From positions 310,001 to 374,000 of the forward strand of contig NZ_VIRF01000078.1 in assembly GCF_008107685.1 (NCBI RefSeq): a DNA stretch of 64,000 nt. Direction: 5' to 3'. The DNA is from Novosphingobium sp. BW1 (lineage in GTDB: Bacteria > Pseudomonadota > Alphaproteobacteria > Sphingomonadales > Sphingomonadaceae). The translations under genes and the position numbers were made by a program. The notes beneath the pieces were generated by a model. That model was not told the DNA's origin. It saw nothing but the letters and a program-made list of their open reading frames with translations, and made no database searches. Position 1 is the first letter of the stretch. Each line of letters opens with the position of its first letter. Shown in pieces: positions 42,491 to 52,026 of the stretch.

Positions 42491-43702
42491 TCAGAACGGC
42501 AACGGTTCGGCGAGTTCCTCGACGTGCCAGGGCAGGCCCTGCTCGCCCAGCATCTCCAGGAACGGATCGGGGTCGAACTGCTCCATGTTGAACACGCCCT
42601 CACCCTTCCACTTACCGGTCAGCAGCATAGCCGCGCCAACCATCGCGGGGACGCCCGTGGTGTAGGAGACGGCCTGGTTCCCGGTTTCCTCGAAGGCGTC
42701 TTCGTGATCGCAGATGTTCTTGATGTAGAACGTCTTCTCACCCGAACCGTCGAGCGCTTCGCCGGTCGCAATATCGCCAATGTTGGTCTTGCCCTTGGTG
42801 GTCGAGCCGAGCGAGCTGGGCTCGGGCAGCACGGCCTTGAGGAACTGCAACGGCACGATCTCGACGCCGTTATACATCACCGGATCGATGCGGGTCATGC
42901 CCACGTTCTGCAGCACGGTCAGGTGCTTGATGTACTCATCGCCAAAGGTCATCCAGAAGCGGCCACGTTCCATCTCGGGCAGGAACTTGGCGAGGCTTTC
43001 CAGTTCCTCGTGGTACATCATGTACATGTTCTTGGGGCCGACCTGCTCGAAGTCGAAGGCCTGCTTGTTCGCCATCGCGGGGGTCTCGACGAACTCGCCG
43101 TTCTCCCAGTGGCGCGCGGGCGCGGTCACTTCGCGGATGTTGATTTCCGGGTTGAAGTTGGTCGCGAAGGCCTGGCCATGGTCGCCGCCGTTGCAGTCGA
43201 GGATGTCCAGCGTGCGGATGGTCTTCAATTTGTGCTTCTTGAGCCACATCGCGAACACGCTGGTTACGCCCGGGTCGAAGCCCGAACCCAGCAGCGCGGT
43301 GAGGCCCGCGTCCTTGAACTTATCCTGGTAGGCCCACTGCCAGTGGTACTCGAACTTGGCCACGTCCTTGGGCTCGTAGTTCGCGGTGTCCATGTAGTTG
43401 ACGCCGGTCGCCAGGCACGCATCCATGATCGCCAGATCCTGATAGGGCAGCGCGAGGTTGACGACAAGCTCGGGACCGAGCTGGCGGATCAGATCCGAAG
43501 TTGCCGCGACATCGTCGGCGTCAATGGCGTAGGTGCTGATCGACACGCCGGTGCGGTCCTTGACCGATTCGGCAATCGCCTCGCACTTGGAAACCGTGCG
43601 GCTTGCAAGATGGATATCGCTGAAGATATCGGGATTCATGGCCATCTTGTGGACCGCGACCGAGCCGACGCCACCTGCGCCGATCACCAGAACCTTGCTC
43701 AC
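42491..43702 (-). CDS. Carboxynorspermidine synthase (saccharopine dehydrogenase family)
   Basis: A 403-residue NAD(P)H enzyme. The Rossmann motif is [34 protein letters not shown] and [36 protein letters not shown] fit carboxynorspermidine dehydrogenase rather than lysine saccharopine dehydrogenases. It condenses L-aspartate semialdehyde with putrescine or diaminopropane to give the carboxylated triamine used by NspC. It is the first gene of the polyamine operon, divergent from btaA with a 223-bp gap. Confidence 0.9.
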   Translation of the reverse strand: MSKVLVIGAGGVGSVAVHKMAMNPDIFSDIHLASRTVSKCEAIAESVKDRTGVSISTYAIDADDVAATSDLIRQLGPELVVNLALPYQDLAIMDACLATGVNYMDTANYEPKDVAKFEYHWQWAYQDKFKDAGLTALLGSGFDPGVTSVFAMWLKKHKLKTIRTLDILDCNGGDHGQAFATNFNPEINIREVTAPARHWENGEFVETPAMANKQAFDFEQVGPKNMYMMYHEELESLAKFLPEMERGRFWMTFGDEYIKHLTVLQNVGMTRIDPVMYNGVEIVPLQFLKAVLPEPSSLGSTTKGKTNIGDIATGEALDGSGEKTFYIKNICDHEDAFEETGNQAVSYTTGVPAMVGAAMLLTGKWKGEGVFNMEQFDPDPFLEMLGEQGLPWHVEELAEPLPF

Positions 43703-43843
43703 CTGTCATTCTCCTTCGCCGCGAGCCGGGGAAAGGCCCGCATATAAGGGTCCTGCGTGACAACTCAACTGCGCGCCCTCCCCGATTTGCACATCAAGGT
43801 GCCCGCAGGTGCGCTTTTAGTCGTGTCATAAAGCGTCCCCGAG

Positions 43844-43861
43844 ACGTCATCGCGCGGTCAC
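43844..43861 (+). promoter_or_regulatory. Probable Pho box upstream of btaAB
   Basis: Two half-sites, ACGTCAT and CGGTCAC, separated by CGCG: an 11-bp-period direct repeat close to the PhoB consensus CTGTCAT-N4-CTGTCAC. It ends 64 bp before btaA. A further GTCAT occurs 21 bp upstream of the first half-site, about two periods. PhoB induction of btaA under phosphate limitation is established in rhizobia. Confidence 0.6.
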
Positions 43862-43925
43862 GCGAAGGCGGCACAGCGGTCACGAGACGCGACACACCCG
43901 CACATCGGCAAAGGACATCCTGCCC

Positions 43926-45167
43926 GTGACATCCCGCATGACCGCCCACGCTCCCGCCGCGAAAGCCAACCTGATCGAAGGCGCCGTCGTCCGCCGCGAC
44001 GCACGCGCGGGCGCCAAGTTGCTCGACAAGGCCTTCGCGCTCGCCTTCAAGGGACTGGTCTACGCGCAGATCTGGGAGGACCCGGTTGCGGACATGGAGG
44101 CGCTCGCGCTCGAGAGCGACAGCCGTATCCTCACGATTGCAAGCGGGGGCTGCAACGCGCTGTCCTACCTCACTGCGAACCCGGCCTCTGTAACGGTAGT
44201 GGACCTCAACACCGCACACGTTGCGCTCAACAAGCTGAAGCACGTCGCGATCCGCGAACTCACCACCTACGCGGAGCTTCGCCGTTTCATCGCCGAGGCT
44301 GACCATCCGGGCAATGTCGCAATCTACCGTGAGCGGCTTGCCCCGCACCTCGACGAGACGACGCGCCGTTACTGGGAAGGCCGCGATCTTGTCGGGCGCC
44401 GCCGTATCCGCGCGTTCACGCGCGGGATCTACAAGCAGGGCCTGCTCGGCGGGTTCATCGGGGCCGCGCACATGATCGCGCGCCTCTATCGCCTCGATCC
44501 GGCCGAAATCCTTGGCGCGGAAAGCGTCGAGGAACAGCGCCGCCTGTTCGACGAGCGCTTCGCCCCTGTCTTCGAGCGCCGCCTCGTGCGTTGGCTCACC
44601 AACCATCCCGCCTCGCTCTTCGGCCTTGGCATTCCGCCCGCCCAGTACGACGCGCTGGGTGGCGAGCAGCGCATGGCCGATGTCCTGCGCGCACGCCTCG
44701 AAAAGCTCGCCTGCGGCTTTCCGGTCAACGACAACTACTTTGCCTGGCAGGCCTTTTCACGCGGCTATGGCCGCAGCTGCGAAGCCCCGCTCCCGCCCTA
44801 CCTCCAGCGCGGCAACATCCAGGCGGTGCGCGACCGCCTGGAGCGTGTGCAGGTGGAACATGCCAATTTCACCGACATCGTGCGCGCAAGCGATCACGGC
44901 GCCTTCGACCGCTTCATCCTCCTTGATGCGCAGGACTGGATGAGCGACACGCAGCTGACCGACCTGTGGCACGAGATGACCCGCGTCGCCGCCCCTGGCG
45001 CGCGCGTCCTTTTTCGCACTGCCGCCGAGCCCACGCTGCTGCCCGGCCGGCTGCCCGAGGCCATTCTCGATTGCTGGGACTACCGCGAGGACGAATCACG
45101 CCGCACGACCGAGGCGGACCGCTCCTCGATCTATGGCGGCGTCCACCTCTACGTGCGCAAGGGATAG
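43926..45167 (+). CDS. btaA: BtaA: SAM:diacylglycerol 3-amino-3-carboxypropyltransferase
   Basis: A 413-residue protein of the DUF3419/BtaA family that transfers the aminocarboxypropyl group of SAM to diacylglycerol, giving diacylglycerylhomoserine, the first step to betaine lipid DGTS. Marks: LVYAQIWEDPVADMEAL, the SAM-binding ILTIASGGCNALSYL and VTVVDLNTAHVALNKLK, FTRGIYKQGLLGGFIG, and the distal FILLDAQDWMSD. GTG at 43926 follows AAAGGA; ATG at 43938 is possible. btaB starts 4 bp after its stop. Confidence 0.9.
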   Translation: MTSRMTAHAPAAKANLIEGAVVRRDARAGAKLLDKAFALAFKGLVYAQIWEDPVADMEALALESDSRILTIASGGCNALSYLTANPASVTVVDLNTAHVALNKLKHVAIRELTTYAELRRFIAEADHPGNVAIYRERLAPHLDETTRRYWEGRDLVGRRRIRAFTRGIYKQGLLGGFIGAAHMIARLYRLDPAEILGAESVEEQRRLFDERFAPVFERRLVRWLTNHPASLFGLGIPPAQYDALGGEQRMADVLRARLEKLACGFPVNDNYFAWQAFSRGYGRSCEAPLPPYLQRGNIQAVRDRLERVQVEHANFTDIVRASDHGAFDRFILLDAQDWMSDTQLTDLWHEMTRVAAPGARVLFRTAAEPTLLPGRLPEAILDCWDYREDESRRTTEADRSSIYGGVHLYVRKG

Positions 45168-45171
45168 GGCC

Positions 45172-45810
45172 ATGGCCAGCCAGCCCCACGATCACGCGCG
45201 CCTGATGGACACGATCTACCGCTGGCAGCGCCCGATCTATGACCTGACGCGCAAGTACTACCTGTTCGGGCGCGACCGGCTGATCCGCGAACTGGACGCA
45301 GGCCCCGGCATGGCCGTGCTCGAACTGGGCTGCGGAACCGGGCGCAACCTTGCCCGGATCACTCAGGCTTGGCCGGGTGTCCGCCCGTTCGGCCTCGATA
45401 TCTCGCGCGAGATGCTCAAGAGCGCGCGCAAGCGCTTGGGTGGCCAGGGCGAACTGGCGCTCGGGGATGCGATGGCTTTCGATCCCATCGCGCTGTTTGG
45501 GCGGGAGGGCTTTGACCGGATCGTCCTTTCCTACGCCATCTCGATGATCCCGGACTGGCAGTCCTGCGTTGCCCATGCAGCCGCCTGCCTCGCCCCGGGC
45601 GGCTCACTCCATATTGTCGACTTTGGCGATGGGGCGGGCCTACCTCAACCCGCCCGGAGCGCGCTTCGGGCCTGGCTGGCTAAGTTCCACGTCTGCCCGC
45701 GCCATGCCCTCCACGATGTCGCCAATGACCTGGCCCATGCCCACGGGCTTGCCTACGACATTCAGGACGGCCCCATGCGCTATTACCAGTTGGTACGGCT
45801 GACGCGCTGA
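45172..45810 (+). CDS. btaB: BtaB: diacylglycerylhomoserine N-methyltransferase
   Basis: A 212-residue class I SAM methyltransferase that trimethylates diacylglycerylhomoserine to DGTS. IYRWQRPIYDLTRKYYLFGRDRLI is the BtaB-type N-terminus; the SAM site is VLELGCGTGRNLARI, with GLDISREMLKSA and ALGDAM following. The link with btaA makes the assignment secure. DGTS replaces phosphatidylcholine-type lipids when phosphate is scarce, in keeping with the Pho box. An in-frame GTG at 45133 is rejected because it lies inside btaA. Confidence 0.9.
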   Translation: MASQPHDHARLMDTIYRWQRPIYDLTRKYYLFGRDRLIRELDAGPGMAVLELGCGTGRNLARITQAWPGVRPFGLDISREMLKSARKRLGGQGELALGDAMAFDPIALFGREGFDRIVLSYAISMIPDWQSCVAHAAACLAPGGSLHIVDFGDGAGLPQPARSALRAWLAKFHVCPRHALHDVANDLAHAHGLAYDIQDGPMRYYQLVRLTR

Positions 45811-45814
45811 GGCT

Positions 45815-46804
45815 ATGAAGCGGGGCATGTCCGAGCCCCATCTACGCCATCCGACGCACGAAGGCGTCGAACTCGCCGCCCGCAAGGTCGCCGAGATCCT
45901 GCCCGAAACGCCCCTCCTCCCCCTCGAAATCGAAGGTACCACGCTCTGGTGCAAGGCCGAGTGCCTGCAGCCCATCGGGGCCTTCAAGATCCGGGGCGCC
46001 TGGAACCGGCTGACCGATCTTGACGCCAAGGCCCGCACACGCGGGATCCTCGCGGTTTCCAGCGGTAACCACGCCCAAGGTATCGCCTGGGCCGCGCGCA
46101 AGCTGGGCATTGCGGCCACCATCGTCATGCCCACCGACGCGCCCGCCGTGAAGCTGGCCAACACGCGCGCCCTTGGTGCCGAAGTGGTGCTTTACGACCG
46201 TCCGGGCGGTGTCGACCGCGACGAGGTGGCCCGCAAGCTCTGCGGAGAGCGCGGTTCGACGCTCGTACATCCCTTCGGTGACCCCTGGGTGATCGAGGGT
46301 CAGGGATCGGTCGGGATCGAGATCGCCACGCAGATGGGACGCATGACCGGGCTGGGCCCTGATCGGATCGTCACCCCCTGCGGCGGAGGCGGACTGGCCG
46401 CAGGCCTTGCGCTTGCCTGCCCGGACGCGGCGATCGTCCCGGTTGAGCCCGAAGGCTGGGACGATGTCTGCCGCAGCCTTGCGGCAGGAAAGATCCTCCC
46501 CGTCGGGCCCGACGCGCCGCCAACAGCATGCGATGCGCTGCAGACACCGGCAACACATCCCATCAACTTCGCGGTGCTTTCGCTGCACTGCCCCTTCGGG
46601 CTGGCGGTTTCGCCTGCCGAAGTGCGCCGCGCCCAGCGCCTTGCCTTCGAGAAACTACGCCTGGTCGTCGAGCCAGGCGGCGCGGCTGCGCTGGCTGCCG
46701 TCCTTGCAGGCAAGGTCGAGGTCGGCCCGCAGACCGCCGTTGTCCTGTCTGGCGGCAATACCGACGCGCAGGCCTACGCAAAGGTCTTGACCTCCACCGA
46801 CTGA
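45815..46804 (+). CDS. Threonine/serine dehydratase-like PLP enzyme
   Basis: A 329-residue fold II PLP enzyme. The PLP lysine is in GAFKIRGAWNRL, the substrate loop is SSGNHAQGIAWAARKLG, and the phosphate-binding glycine loop is CGGGGLAAGLALA. It is the short (no ACT domain) form, so catabolic threonine/serine dehydratase or serine racemase-type activity is likely. The start at 45815 is 4 bp after btaB, hence probably co-transcribed; ATG 45827 is an alternative. Threonine dehydration gives 2-ketobutyrate, a propionyl-CoA precursor. Any link with betaine lipid synthesis is unclear. Confidence 0.85.
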   Translation: MKRGMSEPHLRHPTHEGVELAARKVAEILPETPLLPLEIEGTTLWCKAECLQPIGAFKIRGAWNRLTDLDAKARTRGILAVSSGNHAQGIAWAARKLGIAATIVMPTDAPAVKLANTRALGAEVVLYDRPGGVDRDEVARKLCGERGSTLVHPFGDPWVIEGQGSVGIEIATQMGRMTGLGPDRIVTPCGGGGLAAGLALACPDAAIVPVEPEGWDDVCRSLAAGKILPVGPDAPPTACDALQTPATHPINFAVLSLHCPFGLAVSPAEVRRAQRLAFEKLRLVVEPGGAAALAAVLAGKVEVGPQTAVVLSGGNTDAQAYAKVLTSTD

Positions 46805-46820
46805 CACGCGAGCCCACGCC

Positions 46821-47075
46821 ATGGATTTCAACGACCAACTGCGCCGCTACTTCGGCACCGACGATCCCACCACCATCAGCCCCGGCGCGCTCGAGAGCGG
46901 ACTGGAGAAAATGAGGGTTGACCTGGGCATGGAGAAAGATCCCGGACGCCGCTTTGCGCTCTGGGCGCTCATGTACATGTTTGGACAGGCCCCCGACCTC
47001 GACGTCGCCTTCAAGGACGAAGCCGAACGCGAGGCTGCGCGCAATTTCCTCGACCTGCTGGATCGGAGTTCCTGA
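46821..47075 (+). CDS. Small conserved protein of unknown function
   Basis: An 84-residue soluble, acidic, helix-rich protein (MDFNDQLRRYFGTDDPTTIS...). No membrane segment, no cysteine and no motif that I recognise. It begins 16 bp after the dehydratase stop and is probably the last gene of the bta operon. Codon usage matches the neighbours. A dispersed repeat and a terminator follow. Confidence 0.75.
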   Translation: MDFNDQLRRYFGTDDPTTISPGALESGLEKMRVDLGMEKDPGRRFALWALMYMFGQAPDLDVAFKDEAEREAARNFLDLLDRSS

Positions 47076-47105
47076 GACAGGTTCACAAGCTTTGAAGGAT
47101 GGAGC

Positions 47106-47220
47106 ACGAAGGCCATCGCTTTCGGGCGCCCCGACCTGTCCAGACCACCTGCAACACGCCCCCTCTGGCTGAGAAAGGTTAGGTCGGCCGCTCCGGGATC
47201 AAGGGGCAATAGCCCCTTGA
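47106..47220 (-). repeat. Dispersed structured repeat, copy C (most diverged)
   Basis: A minus-oriented copy. The hairpin at 47199-47220 is a perfect 9-bp TCAAGGGGC/GCCCCTTGA. The other hairpin, at 47107-47124, has changes that keep pairing: one G-C pair of the other copies became A-T and another became G-T. Read on the minus strand the tetraloops are TATT and GATG. It lies between convergent genes, 30 bp after the 84-aa ORF. Confidence 0.8.
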
Positions 47221-47286
47221 ATTGACAGCTTCTTGTTCTTCATCCCCTAGATTCCCGAACTTCATCTCGCCCTATCACGACGAAAC

Positions 47287-47323
47287 GAAAAGAGCCCCAA
47301 CCTTTCGGCCGGGGCTCTTTTTG
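47287..47323. terminator. Bidirectional terminator between the bta operon and recA
   Basis: AAAGAGCCCC (47288-47297) pairs with GGGGCTCTTT (47311-47320), with A-run and T-run on the two sides. It serves recA on the minus strand and the convergent plus-strand operon. Confidence 0.88.
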
Positions 47324-47371
47324 TGCTTCGATCGCGCCTTCCTCCGCTTGGCGGCGGAGGCATGGGAAGAT

Positions 47372-48445
47372 CTATTCCTCGTCTTCCGCCGAGGGGCCGA
47401 CCATCATCTCCTCGGAAAGACCCTCGCGCTGACCGCGGATCGCCTTTTCGAGACGCTCACAGACTTCCGTATTTTCCTTAAGGAAGTTCTTGGCGTTTTC
47501 ACGGCCCTGGCCAATGCGAATCGAGTCGTAGCTGAACCACGACCCCGACTTCTCGACGATACCCGCCTTCACGCCCAGATCGAGGATCTCGCCGATCTTG
47601 GAGATGCCTTCGCCGTACATGATGTCGAACTCGACCTGCTTGAAAGGCGGGGCCACCTTGTTCTTCACCACCTTCACGCGCGTTGAGTTGCCGATGATGT
47701 CGTCACGGTCCTTGATCTGGCCAGTGCGACGAATGTCGAGACGGACCGAAGCGTAGAACTTGAGCGCGTTACCGCCCGTCGTCGTCTCCGGGTTGCCGTA
47801 CATGACACCGATCTTCATACGCAACTGGTTGATGAAGATCACCATGCACTTGGAGCGGTTGATCGAGCCGGTCAGCTTGCGCAGCGACTGGCTCATCAGG
47901 CGGGCCTGAAGGCCGACGTGGCTGTCGCCCATCTCACCTTCGATTTCCGCGCGGGGAACGAGCGCGGCGACCGAGTCGACCACAAGCACGTCAATGGCGT
48001 TCGAGCGCACCAGAGTGTCGGTAATCTCCAGCGCCTGCTCGCCGGTGTCCGGCTGCGAGACGACCAGTTCGTCGATGTCCACACCCAGCTTCTTGGCGTA
48101 GACCGGGTCGAGCGCGTGCTCGGCGTCGACGAACGCCGCCGTGCCACCGTTCTTCTGCGCCTCGGCAATGACGTGCAGCGCGAGCGTGGTCTTGCCCGAG
48201 CTTTCCGGGCCATAAACCTCGATCACGCGGCCCTTGGGCAGGCCGCCGATACCGAGCGCGATGTCGAGCCCCAGCGAACCGGTCGAGATTGCCTCGACCT
48301 GCATCGTTTCCTTCGAGCCCAGCTTCATAGCCGAGCCCTTGCCAAACGCACGGTCGATCTGTGCGAGTGCCGCGTCGAGCGCCTTCTGACGGTCCATCGC
48401 GTCCTTTTCCTTGCCTTCCTGGATCAGCTTGAGCTGAGCAGCCAT
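47372..48445 (-). CDS. recA: Recombinase RecA
   Basis: A 357-residue strand-exchange protein and LexA coprotease. Walker A is GPESSGKTT, the MAW/L1 region is [24 protein letters not shown]2 is [24 protein letters not shown], and the acidic tail is [11 protein letters not shown] at 48445. The upstream region has an SOS box, so induction by DNA damage is expected. It is monocistronic with its own terminator. Confidence 0.98.
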   Translation of the reverse strand: MAAQLKLIQEGKEKDAMDRQKALDAALAQIDRAFGKGSAMKLGSKETMQVEAISTGSLGLDIALGIGGLPKGRVIEVYGPESSGKTTLALHVIAEAQKNGGTAAFVDAEHALDPVYAKKLGVDIDELVVSQPDTGEQALEITDTLVRSNAIDVLVVDSVAALVPRAEIEGEMGDSHVGLQARLMSQSLRKLTGSINRSKCMVIFINQLRMKIGVMYGNPETTTGGNALKFYASVRLDIRRTGQIKDRDDIIGNSTRVKVVKNKVAPPFKQVEFDIMYGEGISKIGEILDLGVKAGIVEKSGSWFSYDSIRIGQGRENAKNFLKENTEVCERLEKAIRGQREGLSEEMMVGPSAEDEE

Positions 48446-48842
48446 AAAACTTCCCCTGTGCTACCGGGCTGACCGGAAAGGTCAACGTCACCGGGGCTAT
48501 GTATTCTATTTGTTCTACGCGAACAAGATGAGAACATCTGCTTTTGAACAAAATTTAACCGCCAGCCGATGGCCGTGCGGCGCGGCGCACCGGCCCTGCG
48601 CATTCCGGAGAGGTAGACGCGGTGGTCGCACATGAACCTACCCCTAGGCCTTCTGAAATGGTGGCTTTTCGGCGGCGCACACCGCTACCACCCTCAGGTG
48701 ATCGCCTGTACGCCTTCGCCCTCTTTCGTCACTTGCCTCATGCCAACTCCGGTCATGAAGGCCTGCACTTCGTGGCCGCAGCGACGCCGATGCACGAACC
48801 GCGCGTTTCCACAGTTTCGAACAGATGCGCGCGGACTCGATG
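48446..48842. other. recA promoter region and gap to cckA
   Basis: 397 bp. The part next to recA carries the SOS box and a possible sigma70 promoter on the minus strand (TTGTTC overlapping the box, about 17 bp, then TACATA). The rest, up to the cckA stop, shows open frames without coding character on both strands; I see no gene there. Confidence 0.5.
48521..48535 (-). promoter_or_regulatory. LexA (SOS) box of recA
   Basis: On the minus strand GTTC-TCATCTT-GTTC is a perfect GTTC-N7-GTTC, the alphaproteobacterial LexA site. It lies 76-90 bp upstream of the recA start and its second half overlaps the likely -35. Two more GTTC/GAAC half-sites flank it, so LexA may bind in tandem. Confidence 0.85.
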
Positions 48843-51308
48843 CTACTTTGCTGTGCGGGCAAGAACCTCGCCAACCTTTTCGGAGAGCTGTTGCACCGAA
48901 AACGGCTTGGGCATGAACCAGGCATTGGCGAGGCCGATTTCCTTGCGCAGCTGCTCCTCGGCATAGCCCGACATGAACAGCACCGGCATGCCCGGCACGA
49001 TGGCGCGGATCTCGCGCGCCATGCCGGGCCCGTCGAGGCTGGGCATGACGACGTCGGAGACAACCAGGTCGAAACCGCCCCCGGCCGCAATCACGTCCTC
49101 GACCTTGGCAAGGCCATCCTCGCCATCTTCGGCGCAGGTCACCTCGTAGCCCTGGCGAAGCAGCGCGCGCTCGGCGATGATCCGCACGGTTACCTCGTCC
49201 TCGACGAGCAGGATGCGCCCTCCCCCGGCCCACTGGCTCGGCTCGGCCTCGGCCTGGACCTCGGGCGCGTCGGCCTCCACCTGCGCACCCGGCGCGGGAT
49301 GGTAGACCGGCAGGTAGACCACAAAACGCGTGCCCTTGCCCGGTTCGCTTTCGGCGAAGATGAAGCCTCCCGACTGCTTGACGATGCCATAGACGGTGGA
49401 GAGGCCAAGGCCAGTGCCCTTGCCCTGTTCCTTGGTGGTAAAGAACGGCTCGAAGATCTTACCGATGACCTCGGGCGGAATGCCGCCGCCCGTATCCTCG
49501 ACAATGAGCGCGGTGTAATCCCCCGCCGGGATGATCTCGCTACGCGAGGTGCGCGCGTCGCTCGTCAGGACCTTGCGGGTAGAGAGCGTGAGCTTGCCGG
49601 AACCGTCGCCGCGACCCTGCATGGCATCGCGGGCATTGACGCACAGGTTGACGATCACCTGCTCCAGCTGCGTAGGGTCGGCGCGCACCGGCCCCAGGTC
49701 CCGGTCGTGCTTGACCACCAGTTCGATCTTTTCACCGATCAGGCGGCGCAGCATCTGCGCGACGTCGGCCACGACATCGGGCAACTGGAGCACTTCCGGG
49801 CGCAGCGTCTGCTGGCGCGAGAAGGCAAGAAGCTGGCGCGTCAGCGAGGCCGCGCGGTTGGAATTGGCTCGGATCTGCTGGATGTCGTCGTAATCCGAAT
49901 CGCCGGGTGTATGGCGCATCAGCATGAGATCGCAGGTGCCCAGGATCGCGGTCAGCACGTTATTGAAATCATGGGCTACGCCGCCCGCAAGCTGGCCCAC
50001 GGCCTGCATCTTGGTGGCCTGCGCGACCTGGCGCTTGAGGCGGGTTTCCTCCGAGGTATCGGTCAGGCCCAGAAGAACTGCCGCATCGCCCAGGCCGCGC
50101 ACGCCTGCCAGACTGAGCGAAACCGGATCCTCCGCCTGTGCGGACAGGCGCACGGCGATGTCGCCCGCGCTGGACGGGCCTTGTGCAAAGCGTCGGATCG
50201 CTTCGGAGAGCGCCCGCTTGTCCTCACGCACGACAAGGTCGGTGGGATAGGTCGGCGCGTCCTCGCCTTCACGGCCTGCGGCCCGCATGAAGGCCGAGTT
50301 GGCAAAGAGCAGGCGGCCGTCGCGATCCGCCATGGCAAGCCCCAGCGGAAGCTGTGCCAGAAGCGCTTCCAGGTGCGGAGAGGCTCCGCTGCCATTGGCG
50401 CGGGCGCCGATCCCCTGCGAGGCGGGAACCGCCAGCATCAGCGAGGGTGTCGTGGTCTCGTCCAGCGGATCAGGCGTATCGGGGTCTGCGACCGGCACGG
50501 CGTAGAGAACCATCGGCTCGCCGTGACCTTCGCTGTGGGCCCAACTGATCGTGTCGTCCTCGTCACGGGCGAGAAGTTCGATGAAGTCGCTTCCAGCAAG
50601 GCTTGCCTCGGGATCGCCCGCCGCCTGTTCCGCAAAGAGCGCGCTGGTAGCCTGGATCGTGCCATCCGGCTCGACCAGCGCCGCAGCGATTCCCGCGCGC
50701 GCGAGCCCCCGGCCAAGGCCGCCTTCGAGATGCTGCACAAAGCCCCGGACAAGATCCGGCGCAGACTGGGGCGTAAAGGTCCAGATCAGGAAATCGTCAC
50801 CGCGACCGGCCCGGCGCAGCTGCGCCGTCCAGAGCGAAGGACCGAGCCCAGCTGGGGCCTCGGCTGCGACATCGCACGCGGCCTGTCCATCGCGCAGGGC
50901 CATGCGCGTGGCCTGGGCGAGCCGCTCCTGCGAGGGGACATCAAGCGCCAGCATCGGCGGTGCGCTCGCGACCCCGAACTGGGTCTCGAATACGGTGTTG
51001 GCGCAGGTCAGCCGCCCGGCCCTGTCGGTAATCGCCACAGCCACGTCGAGTCGCTCGATCGCGGCGACCGTCACCGACCAGTCGGGCTGGGCGAAATCAG
51101 GGCTGGCAACTTCGCCACCGCGTCGGGACAGAACGAAGGACAGTCCTGCAAAAACGAACATGGCCCCGCCAAAGACCGCGCTCAGCACCGGATCGCGGGT
51201 CAGGACCCAAACCAGGGCGAGGCTGGCGGCAAGGGCGCCGACCACGACCAGCACATCGATCAGAGAGCGGCGGCTTTCAGGCTGCGGCGTATCCTCGACT
51301 GAGATCAC
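48843..51308 (-). CDS. cckA: Hybrid sensor histidine kinase CckA
   Basis: An 821-residue membrane kinase/phosphatase that, through ChpT, controls CtrA phosphorylation. Two transmembrane helices (residues about 18-60) precede PAS-like domains. The HisKA segment has the phosphoryl His in [20 protein letters not shown], a CckA hallmark. The ATPase domain has [17 protein letters not shown] and [13 protein letters not shown]. The C-terminal receiver has the phospho-acceptor Asp in VSDVVMP and Lys in FMPKPF. Start is GTG, overlapping the DUF2062-gene stop (GTGA). It is the last gene of smpB-ORF40-DUF2062-cckA. Confidence 0.95.
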   Translation of the reverse strand: MISVEDTPQPESRRSLIDVLVVVGALAASLALVWVLTRDPVLSAVFGGAMFVFAGLSFVLSRRGGEVASPDFAQPDWSVTVAAIERLDVAVAITDRAGRLTCANTVFETQFGVASAPPMLALDVPSQERLAQATRMALRDGQAACDVAAEAPAGLGPSLWTAQLRRAGRGDDFLIWTFTPQSAPDLVRGFVQHLEGGLGRGLARAGIAAALVEPDGTIQATSALFAEQAAGDPEASLAGSDFIELLARDEDDTISWAHSEGHGEPMVLYAVPVADPDTPDPLDETTTPSLMLAVPASQGIGARANGSGASPHLEALLAQLPLGLAMADRDGRLLFANSAFMRAAGREGEDAPTYPTDLVVREDKRALSEAIRRFAQGPSSAGDIAVRLSAQAEDPVSLSLAGVRGLGDAAVLLGLTDTSEETRLKRQVAQATKMQAVGQLAGGVAHDFNNVLTAILGTCDLMLMRHTPGDSDYDDIQQIRANSNRAASLTRQLLAFSRQQTLRPEVLQLPDVVADVAQMLRRLIGEKIELVVKHDRDLGPVRADPTQLEQVIVNLCVNARDAMQGRGDGSGKLTLSTRKVLTSDARTSRSEIIPAGDYTALIVEDTGGGIPPEVIGKIFEPFFTTKEQGKGTGLGLSTVYGIVKQSGGFIFAESEPGKGTRFVVYLPVYHPAPGAQVEADAPEVQAEAEPSQWAGGGRILLVEDEVTVRIIAERALLRQGYEVTCAEDGEDGLAKVEDVIAAGGGFDLVVSDVVMPSLDGPGMAREIRAIVPGMPVLFMSGYAEEQLRKEIGLANAWFMPKPFSVQQLSEKVGEVLARTAK

Positions 51309-51907
51309 TCGTCCTGTTCCGTCCTCATCTCCGGCGGGGTGCGCCCACGCGTGCCCGGCTTGCGCAGACGCCGCTCGCGCTGCTTATGCCCGATCCAGTA
51401 CCGCCATACCCAACCCGCCACAAGATAGCCCAGTGCCGAGCTGACGATCGCCAGGATAACGAAGCCGAGCGCGGCCTGGCCTGCGGAATGGGCGAACCAG
51501 TTGACGTCGTTCCACACGCTGCTGCCCTGCGCTGCGGCCTGCACCACCTCGTCGGCGCTTCCCGGCTTCAGGAAGAAGTGCCCTACGCGGTTCGCAACCA
51601 CGAACCAGAAGGGCAAGGTCAGCGGGTTGGTCACGAAAGTGAGGAGCGCGGCGACCGCCACGTTCGCGCGGGCTGGAAAGGCCAACAGGCAGGCCAGGAA
51701 GATCTGCCCGATCGGGATGATGAAGGCTGCAAACAGACCGAGCGCCACACCGCGCGGCACCGAGCGGCGGGTAAAGCGCCAGAGCTCGGGGCTGAGCGCG
51801 CGTCCAGCGACCGGCGCAAGCCACTTGTTCCCCGCCACGTCTTCACGGCTCGGCATACGCTTTCGCAGCGCGGCCGAGATACGGTGGAGGAGAGATCCGT
51901 GGCTCAC
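51305..51907 (-). CDS. DUF2062 membrane protein
   Basis: A 200-residue protein with three or four hydrophobic segments. The core SVPRGVALGLFAAFIIPIGQIFLACLLAFPARANVAVAALLTFVTNPLTLPFWFVVANRVGHFF is the DUF2062 pattern, with the conserved NPLT motif. The C-terminus is basic (RERRLRKPGTRGR). Function unknown; it is regularly encoded next to smpB or cckA in sphingomonads. GTG start overlaps the preceding 40-codon ORF (GTGA) and its stop overlaps cckA. Confidence 0.88.
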   Translation of the reverse strand: MSHGSLLHRISAALRKRMPSREDVAGNKWLAPVAGRALSPELWRFTRRSVPRGVALGLFAAFIIPIGQIFLACLLAFPARANVAVAALLTFVTNPLTLPFWFVVANRVGHFFLKPGSADEVVQAAAQGSSVWNDVNWFAHSAGQAALGFVILAIVSSALGYLVAGWVWRYWIGHKQRERRLRKPGTRGRTPPEMRTEQDE

Positions 51908-52026
51908 GAGACCAAACCGCCCTCATGACGTAGGCGCAGGTCCGGGCGGCACTTGGCCGCGATCTGATCCTGGGCCAGCACGTGCCGGTCGAACCGGTGT
52001 GCCTGGCGCCCGAAGGCGGTGATCAT
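51904..52026 (-). CDS. Putative 40-residue protein coupled between smpB and the DUF2062 gene
   Basis: ATG at 52026 overlaps the smpB stop (ATGA) and its TGA overlaps the GTG start of the DUF2062 gene (GTGA). The ORF therefore fills the 115-bp gap exactly, with 4-bp overlaps on both sides. It encodes a basic soluble peptide beginning [20 protein letters not shown] and ending [10 protein letters not shown], with one cysteine. Chance would rarely place both overlaps, so it is probably translated, either for its product or to hand ribosomes to the next gene. No family recognised. Confidence 0.5.
   Translation of the reverse strand: MITAFGRQAHRFDRHVLAQDQIAAKCRPDLRLRHEGGLVS

Noticed and set aside
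48540..48966. Plus-strand open frames between recA and cckA
   Set aside because: They run into the antisense of cckA, have atypical composition and no domain; no evidence of a gene.
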